Source: Saccharomonospora azurea NA-128 (GTDB lineage: Bacteria; Actinomycetota; Actinomycetes; Mycobacteriales; Pseudonocardiaceae). Taken from it: DNA of 64,000 nt. Each line of letters opens with the position of its first letter. Positions within the stretch are counted from its first letter, which is position 1. Made by a program: the position numbers and the translations under genes. The stretch is taken from the NCBI RefSeq assembly GCF_000231055.2, contig NZ_CM001466.1:784544-848543 (forward strand), written 5' to 3'. The notes beneath the pieces are model-generated. The model had not been told where the DNA came from. It saw only the letters and a program-made list of their open reading frames with translations, and made no database searches. Positions 35,021-47,000 of the stretch are shown here, in pieces.

Positions 35021-38000
35021 TCAGAACCTTTCCCAGAAGGTGGCGTCGGCGTGGCCGCCCGGCCGTGCCGGCACGGGTTCGTACCTTTCCCAGATCGAGG
35101 GCCTCGACCCTGCTCGTGACGTCGTGGGCCCGTCGCCCGTCCCGGCGGCCTCGCGCTGTCCGGCTCCGACGGTTCCGTCGACGTCTCCGCTCGTGGCGCG
35201 GGGCAGGCTCCGACGGTGCAGCACCGGCGGCGGGAGCGGGCTCCTGCGTGGCTCCGGATGGTCCGACGGATCCCAGGCCTGCACGACGGCGGCGGCGTTG
35301 GCGCCCCCGTCGGCGAAGCAGTTGACCGCGGCGACCGGGCGCGCGCTGTCCCACCGGACGACCTCCCGGGGAAACCACAGCGGTGAGGACTCCACGTCGA
35401 AGTGCTCCAACGGCTCGTGCCCGGACAGGCACGGGACACACGTGCCCCGGCTCACCATGAGCACGGTCTTGAGGAGTGCGGACATGCCCTCGGCACACAA
35501 CGGGTGGCCGATGTTGGGCTTGATGGAACCGAGCGTGCACGGACGGTCGGAGGATCCTCGATACACCTCCTGGATGGCCTTGAGCTCCAGGAGATCGGTC
35601 ACCGTGGAACCGGATCCGTTCGTCTCGACGTGGTCGACGTCCGCCGCCGACAGGCCGCTCGACGCCAGTGCGGCACGCAGCACCGACTTCAACGCGTCGA
35701 AGTTCGGTGCCGTCGGCCCGGCCGTGCGACCGTTGTTGTTCACCGCGATCCCGCGGAGCACGGCGTGGACGCGGTCGCCGTCCCGGAGCGCGGCGTCGAC
35801 GGTCTTCAGCAGAACCAGGCCACAGGCGTCACCGAGCACGACCCCGTCGGCCCGGCGGTCGAACACGTGGAACTCCGGTGCCGCGCTGAGGATTCCCCGC
35901 TTGCGCATCCCGTTGTGGGCGGCGGCACTGGTGAGCAGGCTGACCGAGCCGACGATGGCGGACTCGATCTCCCCGGATCGCAACGCCTGCACCGCGAGGT
36001 GCACGGCGGACAGCGCGGAGGAACACGCCGTGTCGACGACGACGCTCGGGCCGTGCAGATCGAGGAACTGCGACAGGTTGGCCGCCAGGTAGTTCTGCCC
36101 CACGGCGCGGATGGATTCCGGCGGTTCGGTTTCCGCGCGGGCCTTACCGCGAGCACCCACGTACACGCCGGTCCGCCCGCCGCGCAGTTCCGCGGGCGAG
36201 TAGCCCGCGTGGGCGACGAGTGCCGCGCACTCCTCGAGCAGCACGAGGGCCTGGCGGTCCATCACCGCGGCTTCCTCCAGCGGGATGCCGAAGTAGTCCG
36301 GATCCCACTCCGTGACCTCCGGAAGCAGCGCGGCGTGGTCCTCGGGGTGGGCCTCCCACCGGCCCGCCGGGATCCGCTCGATCGCGGTGCGCCCGTCGAC
36401 GAGCGTCTCCCAGTAGGCCTCCAGATCGCCGCCCGGAGGGAACCGGCCGGACAGTCCGACGATCGCGATCGCGTCGCCCGGCACCCACGCCTTCTCGACG
36501 GCCGTACCCCGCTCCGGTACCTGTTCCGCCGAGGGTGCGGCGATCGGGCGCGGGGGCGCGGGCGCCACGTCCGGCTCCCGAGGGACCCCCGCGTCGGGTG
36601 CCGCCGCGAACGGCGCACCGGAGCCGGCCTCGGACCGGGGCTCCGCTCCACCCACGGCGTCGACCAGCTCGGCTCCGTAGGTCTCGGTGAGCCAGGCGGC
36701 AAGGTCGTCGAAGGTCGGGTACTCGTAGAGCGCCGACGGATCGATCGGCTCGCTGACCTCGCGGTTGATGGGCTGCAAGACCTGTGCCAGGAGGATGGAG
36801 TCGACGCCCAGTTCGTGGAACGGCACGTCGGCGTCCAGCTGCTCGACGTCCATCCGCAACTCGTCGGCGAAGGTGCGCACCAGCCACGCTCGCACCGCCT
36901 GCACCGGGGCGACCGAGGTGCCCTGAGGCGCCCCGTCGGCAGTCGGCACCGCCCTGGCGACACGGGTCTCCCGCGGGGGCTCGCCCCCGCCGTCGACCGC
37001 GGGCGCCGACGAGGGCCGACGTTCGAGCAGCGTCTCGGGACGCCACCGCCGTCGGTCGGGGACGGCGGGAAGCACCACGGGCCCGAGGTCGTGGGCGAGG
37101 ATGTGGTCCAGCATGCGCAGGCCCTCGGCATCCGAGTGACTGCCCAGGCCCGTCGCGTGGTAGATCGGGGTCGTCATCTCCCCGAACCCGCTCTCGGCCC
37201 AGCTGGACCACTGGATGCTCACCATCGGCGTGCGTGGCGGCTGCGCGGCCGCCACGAAGTCCAGGTAGGCGTTCGCGGCGGCGTAGTCGCAGTTCGCCGC
37301 TCCGAGAGCGGGAATCGCCGAGGCGGTCGAGGAGAAGAGGACGAAGAACCGCAGCGGTTGGTCGGCGAGGCACGCCCGCAGCACCCGCAACCCGGCCACC
37401 TTCGGCTCCGCCACGCGGCGGAACGCGTCGAGCGGCTTGCGGACGAACGCCGGATTGTCGGCGTCCCCGGCACCGGCGGCGTGCAGCACACCACCGATGG
37501 GCCCGTGTTCGCGGACCACTTCCCGCACCAACTCCTCCACGGCCCGGGCGTCGGCCAACGGCGTCGTCACCACGCGCACCGTGGCTCCGGCCTCCTCGAC
37601 GGCGCGCACGGCGGCCACCCGCCGCGCCTCGACCGAGTCCCGGCCCGCGTACTCGGGCCAGCGCTCCCGCGGCGGCAACGCCTCCCGGCCCGTCAGCACC
37701 ACCGTGCGGACGCCGTAGCGCTCGACGAAGTGCCGGGCGCACCGCGCTCCCAGACCCCGGGTGCCACCGGTGACCAGCAACACGTGGTCCGCGGGGAACG
37801 GCGCGGGTGTCTCGGTGGTCCCTTCCACCGCGTCCTCCCGCAGCACGGGCACGTGCCGGACGCCGTCCCGGTAGCAGACGGCGGGTTCCTCTCCGGCGGA
37901 GGCGTACTCGGTCCCGATCTGACGCGCGAGGTCCTCCGCCGCCGCGCACGCGATGTCGGTGTCGACGTGCCGGGAACGCAGGTGGGCGTACTCGCTCTGC

Positions 38001-41000
38001 AGAGCCCGGTACAGACCGGCGCGGGAGGCTCCGGCGAGGTTCACGGCGACGCCACCGAACGACTCCAGACGCGTGGTCACGCACAGGACTCGTGGGTCGT
38101 CCCGGCGGCCGAGCTCGACGAAGTGCTGCAGCTCACGCAGCCACGGTCCGTACTCGTCCGCCGCCTCCGTTCCACAACCGACCAGGTCGATCCAGCCGTC
38201 GACCTTCTCCCAGCGCGGTTCGGGCAGCCCGGCGAGTGCGTCGACGTCCCGCACGATCACCTCGTACCCGGGCGGCAGGTGCCGGTCGAGCGCCCAGGCG
38301 ACGTCCCTCGTCTGCGCGGTGGCCAGCACCACGACGCGACGCCGGGTCCCATCGGACGGCGACGGCGACTCCGCCGCGACCGGGCTCGGACGCCATTCCC
38401 GGACGAGGTACGCGGGACGGCGTTCCGGCTCCGCTGCGCGGGAAGCAGCACGGGAACCGGCCTCCCGCTCCGCCGGCGCACCGCGGCGCATGCCCGCCGT
38501 CGTCGGCAGCCAGTAACGCTGCCGGGCGAACGGGTAGGTGGGTGCGCTGATCCGGCGCGGCAGCGCGGCGGCACCGTAGGAAGCGGCCCAGTCGACGTCG
38601 ATCCCCCGAGCCCACGCCCTGGCCAGCTTGTCGACGGCACCCGCAGCCAGCCAACCTCGGAGAACCTCCTGATAGGCCTCGTCCTCGGTGAGCAGAGCCC
38701 TGACGTCGCGATCCGCCTTCGCGTTGCCGCAGTACACCCCCACCGCCTCGTCGCCGTTCACCACTGCGGAGAGCTGCGCGATCAGCTCGTCCACGTCGTG
38801 CGCGACGAAGGCGGCCCGCTCGGGCATGGGCACCCGGCCGACCTGGAACGTGTAGGCGAGCTCCCTCAGCGCGGGGCCCGCCGTGTGCTCTCCGGGCCAG
38901 GCGTGCTCGACGACGCCGTCGAGACGACGCGCCGCCACCAGGTCGCCGAGCCTCAGTTCGACCCCCGCGACCTCCTCGATGCGGTCCCGCAGGGTCGCGA
39001 GGTGCACGGGGTCCACCCCGTATTCCGACCAGTCGGCGCGGGCGTCCACCTGAGACTCGTCGACCCCGAGGACGTCGGCGAGCTCGGCGCGCAACAACCG
39101 CGCGGCGTCCGGCTGACGCGTCGTCCGGAGGAAGGCGAGCAGACGGCCTGCGTACTCCCGGAGCCGGTCGGGGTCCTGCGCCGACAACGGGACGACGAAC
39201 GGTCCGCCGGCCGACTCGGCTGCCTGCGGGCGGTCGGCCGCCGCCGGGAACTCCTCCAGCACCAGGTGAGCGCTCGACCCGGTCGCGCCGATGTTGCTGA
39301 CGCCCGCGCGCCGCGGCCTGCCCGGCTCCCCCGTCCACGGCTGCAGTTCCCGTTGCACCCGGAACGGTGTCGTCTCGAGGGTGAGGTGGGGATTCAGCGG
39401 CTCGGTGTGGAGTGTGGGCACGAGCATCCGGTGGTGCAGTTGGAGGATCGTCTTGGTGAGTGCCGCGACCCCGGCCGCACCCTCCGCGTGCCCCATGTTC
39501 GACTTCACCGACCCGAGCGCGCAGAACTGCGTCGCGTCGGTGCCACGGCGGAACGCCCGGGACAGGCCCTCCACCTCGATCGGATCGCCGAGCGAGGTAC
39601 CCGCCGCGTGCGCCTCGACGTAGGAGATCGTGCTCGGGTCGACCCCGGCGTCCTCGATCGCCCTGGCCACCACGTCGGCCTGCCCGACCGGGCTCGGCAC
39701 GGTCACACCGCTCGTCGTCCCACCGTGTCCGGCGGCACTGCCCCGGATCACCGCGTACACGTGGTCGCCGTCGCGGAGGGCGTCGGCCAGTGGCTTGAGC
39801 ACCACGGCGCCCACGCCCTCGGCGGAGACGTAGCCGTCCCCTCCCGCCCCGAACGAGTGGCACACCCCGTCGCTGGAGTGCATGTTGGCCATGCCGTAGG
39901 TGAGGTACTTGCCCGGGTGCAGCGACAGGTTCACGCCACCGGCGATCGCGACCCTGCTCTCCCCCGTCCGCAGGCTCTGCACGGCCAGGTGCACGGAGGT
40001 CAGTGCCGACGAGCACAGCGTGTCGGTCGTGATGCTCGGACCGTGGAAGTCGCAGAAGAAGGACACCCGGTTGGCGATCTGCCCCTGGTTGAGCACCAGC
40101 GGTACGTGGGCCCCGTCGGCGATGGCGTCCGCGCCCAGCAGCAGGTAGTCGTGCTGCATGACACCCGCGAACACACCGACGTGCTTGCGTCCGTCCGGTC
40201 CGGTCGGCGGGCAGAGCGTCGCGGGCGTGTACCCCGCGTCCTCGACGGCCGTCCAGCAGGTCTCCAGGAAGAGCCGCTCCTGCGGGTCCATCCCCTCGGC
40301 TTCACGCGGGCTGATGCGGAACAGCGCGGCGTCGAAGCAGTCGACGTTCTCGAGGAACCCGCCCCACTTCGAGATACCGCGCCCGCTCGGACCACGGACG
40401 TCGGCGAACTCGTCGACGGACCATCGGTCCCGGGGGACCTCGCTGATGGTGTTCCGGCCCTCCCGCAGGACGCGCCAGAATGCCTCGACATCGCCCGCAC
40501 CCGGGTAGCGTCCGCTCAGCCCGATGACCGCCACCGCGCCGTCGTCCCGGGGGCTCGGGGTGGGAGGCTCCACCCGGCCGACCGGGGCTGTCCGCTCGAC
40601 CACGCGCGTCGTCGGTCGAGCGGGGTCGCCGCCGAACGCCGCCGGGTAGGTCTCGGTGAGATGCCGGGCGAGATCGCGGATGGTCGCGTACTCGAAGGGC
40701 AGCGTCGGCGGCAGCGGCGCGCCGACGGCGCGCTCCAGCTCCGAGACCAGCTCCAGGACCTGCAGCGACTGCAGTCCCAGCTCGTAGTAGCCCACACCCG
40801 CGTCGATCTCGTCACGGGGCACACCGAGGCGCGAGGCGACGAGGTCGCGCAGAACCGCCTCGGCCTCGCCGGCGGCAGGCGCCGCGGGCCCGGTGGAGCG
40901 TGGTGCCGGGGTGGCCGAAGTGGCAGGCACCTCGGGACGGACCAGCTTGCTGGACAGCCGGTCGAGCACCGCGAGCTGCCGTCCCTCGTCGTCGAACAGC

Positions 41001-44000
41001 TCGATCGTCAGGTGGACGAGCTCGTGTCGGCGTCCGACCGTGTCGAGGCGGACCCGCGCGTGACACCGGCTCGGAAGCGGGCCCACGGAGCGGAACGACG
41101 CGAGGTGGATGGGCAGGAAGAAGCCGCCGTGCAGGCGCGCCGCGTCGCGGAACAGTGGTCCGGCCGCGATGGCGACGCCGTCGAGCAGGGCCGGGTGGAA
41201 CAAATACGCGTCGGCCTTCGCCTCCTCACCCAGCTCCACCGTGGCGATCAGGTGCGTCCGGTCGCGATAGACCCGCCCTTCGGCCCGGATCACGCCCGCG
41301 TGTGTGAGACCGTGCGCGGCGTGGGCGGCGTACGCCTCGTCGAGCGTGAAGTCCGGAGCCCCGGTCGGGGGCACTATCGAGCCGGACGGCACCGGCTCCT
41401 CCGCGCGGACGACCTCGACGGTGGCGTAGACCCGGCCCGGGCGCCGCTCGTCCGCGACCTCGACGTGCCAGCCGTCGCTCGGCGAACCCGTCGCCACGAT
41501 CGCGACGTCGACCGGCTCGTCGGCGACCGCCAGCGGCCGCAGGATCGTGAGATCGCGCAGTTCCCAGTCCTCGGGCTCGTAGCCCCGGTCGGCGAAGAGC
41601 CGGAAGGCGAGGTCGAGGTAGGCCATGGCGGGCAGCAGCCGCTCGCCACGCATCCGATGTCCGGCGACGAGAGGATGCTCCGGGGTCAAGGTCACGCGTT
41701 GGCGTAATCCGGTCTGCGCCATCTGCTCCACCGCTTCCGGCCGGTCGTCGTATCCACGGGTGTCGGGGTTCGGCGCCGGTCGGGCACCGATGTACCTGCG
41801 ATCGAGAGCGGGCACGGCCACGGGTGTGCGGACCGCGTCGTCGGGCCGCCGGTCCTGCCACGCCTCCAGCACCGCGTGGGCGTTGGTGCCTCCGTCGGCG
41901 AAGCAGTTGAGCGCCGCGCACCGGGTCCCCGGCCAGTCCCGCGCCTCCCGGTCGAACCGGAACGGAGAGCCGGCGAGGTCGAAGTGCTCCGGAGGCTCCT
42001 GGCCGGAGAGGAACGGCACGACACGCCCGTGGTGGAGCATCAACACGACCTTGAGCAGGCCGGCGATCCCCTCGGCGCACAGGGGGTGCCCGATGTTGGG
42101 TTTGATCGACCCGAGTCCGCAGGGCTCGGCGGAGTCCGCCCGGTACACCGAGGAGACGGCCTTGAGTTCCAGCAGGTCGGTCACCACCGAACCGGACCCG
42201 TTCGCCTCGATGTATCCGATGTCGTCGGCCCGTTTCCCACTGGCCCGTAGGCCTTCCTCCAGCACCTGCCGCTGCGCGGCGATGTTCGGCGTGGCGGGCC
42301 CGGCCGTGCGGCCGTCGTTGTTGACCGCGAGCCCGCGCAACACCGCGTACACCCGGTCGCTGTCGGCGAGCGCCCGCTCCAGCGGCTTCACGAGGACCAG
42401 GCCAGCCCCCTCGCCGAGGACCACACCGTCCGCCCGGCGGTCGAAGACGTGGAAGTCCCCGGCGCCGAGCAGGCCGCGCCGCCCGAACACGCGATACGCG
42501 TGGTCGGTGTTGTGGAGGCTGACACCACCGACGACGGCGGCCTCGACGGTCCCCGCACGCAACGCGTCCACGGCCATGCTCAGGGCGACCAGCGCCGACG
42601 AACACGCCGTGTCCACCACCACACTCGGCCCGCGCAGGTCGAAGAAGTGCGACACGTTGGCCGCGAGGTAGTTCTGCCCGACCGCCACGATGGGATTGCG
42701 GGTGCGCCGCAACACCTCCTCGTCCGGAACGTGGTGGGCCCGCCCGCCCACGTACACACCCGTCCGGCTGCCCTTGAGGTCGGTGTGCTGGTACCCGGCG
42801 TGCGCGAGAAGCTCCAGCGACAGCTCCAGCAGCAGCATGGCCTGCGGGTCCATCGCCTCGGCATCCGCGGAGGACAGCAGGAAGAACTCCGGGTCGAACT
42901 CGCGGTACCCGTCGATGAACGCGGCCGGGTGGCCGGGCCCCCACATGTCACCCCGAGACTCCGGGACCGTGCCGATGGCCGATCGGCCGTCGCTCAGCAG
43001 CCGCCAGTACTCCTCGATGTCGGACGCGCCGGGCAGGCGGCAGGCCATACCGACCACGGCGATGTCCAGGCCGCTCGACGCGTCGTCCACTGTGGCGGGA
43101 GCCGGCTCGGAGAGGACCCGCGCCGAGACCGTGGGCGTGGTCCGGGCCGCGGCGACGGTCTCGGTGGCGGCAGCATCGTCGGTGTCTTCGGTGTCCCCGG
43201 CGTCGTCCGGCTCGCCATCGAACGCGGCCAGCACCGCCGTGGGATGTTCCTGCACGAGCCACGCCGTGAACCTGTCGATCGACGAGTGCTCCAGCAGGGC
43301 CGACGGGTCGAGCTCGGTGTCGAGACGCCGGGCCACGGTGCCGAGCAGCTGCGTCACCATGATCGAATCGAGGCCGTAGTCCTCGATCGGGACCTCGGCG
43401 TCCAGCTCGTGCGCCTCGAAGTGCAGTTCGTCCGCGAACAGCTCCACCATCCAGTCGGACAACGCCACCCGCACGCGTTCCGGCACGCCTGTCGGCGCGG
43501 GCGACGGTGATCGGCTGGGCTCGGGGTTCGCCGTCGGGTTCGTCGGCTCGGCACTCACCGCAGCGGCGGTGCGGCGCAGCAGTTCCCCGGGCCGCCACGC
43601 CGAGTCGTCGTCGACCACGGCGGGCAGCACCACGCGCCCGTGCCGCCCATCGAGGACGGTGTCGAGCAACGCGAGCCCGTCGTCGTCGGTCAACGCGGCC
43701 ATGCCCGTACTGCGGAACGCCGCGCCGCGCACCTCGCCCATGCCGGTGTCCTTCCAGCTGGGCCACTGCACACTGACCAGCGGCACCGCATGCGCCCGCG
43801 ACTGGGCCGCGTAGTCGAGGTGCGCGTTGGCCATCGCGTAGTCGAGCTGCCCCGCGGCGAGCGTCGGGACCGCCGAGGCCACCGAGGAGAACAGCACGGC
43901 GAACCGCAGTGCGCGTCCCTCCACGGCGGACAGCAGCGCGTCGAGTCCCTCGACCTTCGGTCGCAGGACCGCCCGCACGTCCTCGACGGACTTGCGCACG

Positions 44001-47000
44001 AACGCGGGATTGTTCCGGTCGACCGTTCCCGCGCAGTGCAGAAGACCCGCGATGGGGCCGAGCTCGTCCTCGACCTCCCGCACGGCCGCCACCACGGCAG
44101 CCGGGTCGGACAGCGGGACCGACAGCGCGCGAACCTCGACGCCCTGTGCCGCGAGGTCCAGCAGTCCCCGCACCTTGGCGGCCGGCGCGTCCGTGCCCTG
44201 GGCCAGCTCCTCCCACCGGTCGGGCGGCGGGAGCGGTTGGCGGCCGGTCACCACGACCCTGCGCACACCGTGCCGTCGGACGAGGTGTCGCGCGGCGAGC
44301 AGCCCCAGACCGCGCGTTCCGCCGGTCACCCACAGGACCTCGTCCGGATTCCACTGCACAGGCTCAGTGGGCTCGGCGGCGGCCACGTCCGTCAGCGTCG
44401 CGGCGAAACGCACACCCCGCCGGTGACTCACCTCGCCGAGCGGACCCGGATCGGCGAGCTCGGCGAGCACGACGCGGACCGCCGAGTCGTCGTCCAGGCC
44501 CGGTTCGAGGTCCACGTGGCGCGACCGCAGCCGCCGGTACTCCCCTTGCAGCGAGCGGTACAGCGCCGCCTCGCTCCCGCCCGTCCGGGCGGACGCACCC
44601 GAAGCGCCCTCCGGCTGTTCGAGGCCCCAGGTCACGCCGAGGGCCAGCAGTTGCGGCGACCGGGTGAGGAGGTCCTGGACCCAGGGCAGCCACCGCGCGA
44701 GGTCCTGCCGGGTACGGCGGTCCTCGCCGATGAGGTCGACCACGGCAGCGAAGGTGTCGCCGGCGGGTGGGGAATCCGGGGTGGGCAGCCGGAACACGAC
44801 GCTGCCGGGCAGGTGCGCCCGCAGGAGTGTGGCGAGTCCCGCCGTGCGGTCGTCGGCGAGGATAGCGACCCGGCCGGGCAGCTCCCCGTCCTGCCACGGT
44901 TCGACCGACCACTGCTTGGCCAGGACTCGGAACCGGCTCGGCGTGGAGGCCTGGGGCGGCAGCTGTGGCGCGGCGTGCGGCAGCGGGACGTCGAGCCAGC
45001 ACCGCTGCCTGGCGAAGGGATACGTGGGAAGCGACTCCGGAGCGGGGAGCGGATCGTCGTCGGAGCGCCGGTAGAGCCGATCCCAGTCCACCTCTCCGCC
45101 GTCGAGCCAGTGCCGCGCCAGCTCCTCCAGCGGGACCCCGACGGGGTCCAGCGGTGTGCCCGCGTCGGGGCGGCCCGCCGTTCCCGTGACGGCGGTCGAG
45201 GCCGGCTCCCCGGCCCTGAACGAGCGCAGGGCGTCGAGCAGGTCACTCCGGTCGCGGAACGGGATGGCCAGCCGGTGAAGCATCGCCTCCCGCCCCACCT
45301 GAAGGGTCCGGGCCAGGCGCACCGGGTCGACGTCGGTGTCACCGAGGAACTCCTCCATGCGCTCGACGTAGGCGCGCAACCGTTCGGCGTCCCGCGCGGA
45401 CAGCACGAACAGCAGGCGCTCGGGCCGCACCACGGCGGTTCGCGGGGTCCCCACGTACTCCTCCAGCACGAGGTGGGCGTTGCTGCCTCCGGCCCCGAAG
45501 GAGCTCACCCCGGCGGCGCGCGGCATCTCCCGCCCCGAGCGGTCCACCGCTGCCGGCCACGGAGCGAGGGTTCGCTGGACCTCGAACGGCGTGGCCTCGA
45601 AGTCGATGTTCGGGTTCGCGGGGTCGGCGTGCAGCGACGGCACGAGCTGTCGGTGCCGCAGCTGGAGCAGCACCTTCGTCACCGCGGCGATCCCGGCCGC
45701 CGACTCGGCGTGCCCGATGTTCGACTTGACCGAGCCGACCGCCCGCCTGGTCGACGGGTCGCCGACGTCGGCGAACGCCCTGGCCAGCCCGCTGATCTCG
45801 ACCGGGTCGCCCAGGGCGGTGCCGGTCCCGTGCGCCTCGACGTAGGTGATCGCGCGGGGATCGACGCCCGAACGCCGCAGTGCCTCCCCGATCACCTCCC
45901 CCTGGGACCGCGGGTTGGGAACGCTGTAGCCCTTGCTCGCGCCCCCGTGGTTCACCGCGGACGCCTTGACCACCGCGAGGATCCGGTCGCCGTCACGCTC
46001 CGCCGCGGACAACCTCTTCAGAAGCACGGCGCCCGAGCCCTCGCCCGGGACGTAGCCGTCGCCTCCCTCGCCGAAGCTGCGGCACCTGCCGTCGGTGGAC
46101 AGGAAGCCCCGCTGGCTGAGCTGGAGGTACTTCAGCGGGTGACTCGACACGTTGACGCCACCGGCGACGGCGAGGTCGCAGTCTCCGTTGCGGATCGCCT
46201 GCACACCGAGGTGGATCGTCACGAGCGACGACGAGCACATCGTGTCGAGCGCGATGCTCGGGCCGGTGAATCCGAAGAAGTAGGACGCCCGGTTCGCCAC
46301 CGACGCGTACGACGACGACGGCGCGACACCCGTGCCGTCGAGCGTCTCCGCCACCCCGTGCAACTGGTAGTGGCCGTACATCATGCCGACGAACACGCCC
46401 GTCGTGGCCCCGGCCAACGACCGGCGGGTGTACCCGGCGTCCTCCAGCACCTCCCACACCGTCTGGAGGAAGAGGCGTTCCTGCGGGTCCAGGTGCTCCG
46501 CCTCGATCTTCGACATGCGGAACAGCATCGGGTCGAACTTGTCCACATCGGACAGGAAGCCGCCCCACTTCGAGTAGGCCTTGCCGAGCGCACCCTTCTC
46601 CGGGTCGAAGTAGCGGGAGTGGTCCCACCGGTCGGCGGGCACCTCCTCGATGCAGTCCCTGCCCTCGGCGAGGTTGCGCCAGAACCGACGCAGGTCGTCG
46701 GCCTTCGGATAGCGTCCCGCCACACCGATGATCGCGATGTCCTCGTCCCGACGTTCGTGGGCGGGCACGTCCGCCCGCACCGAGACGGTCGCCGTGGCCG
46801 CCGGAAGCGCGGTACGGCGCTCGTCCCGCCGGTCGTCGCCGGACTCCACCGGGACGGTCGCCGGGACCTCCGGAATCTCCGTGCGGCGCTCCTCCGATGC
46901 CGCTTCGTCCTCGGCCGGGTCCCCGAGGGCTGCCGCCAGCTCGCGCGGGTACCGCTGCGCCAGGTGAGCGGCGAGCTCCCGGATCGTGAGGTACTCGAAG

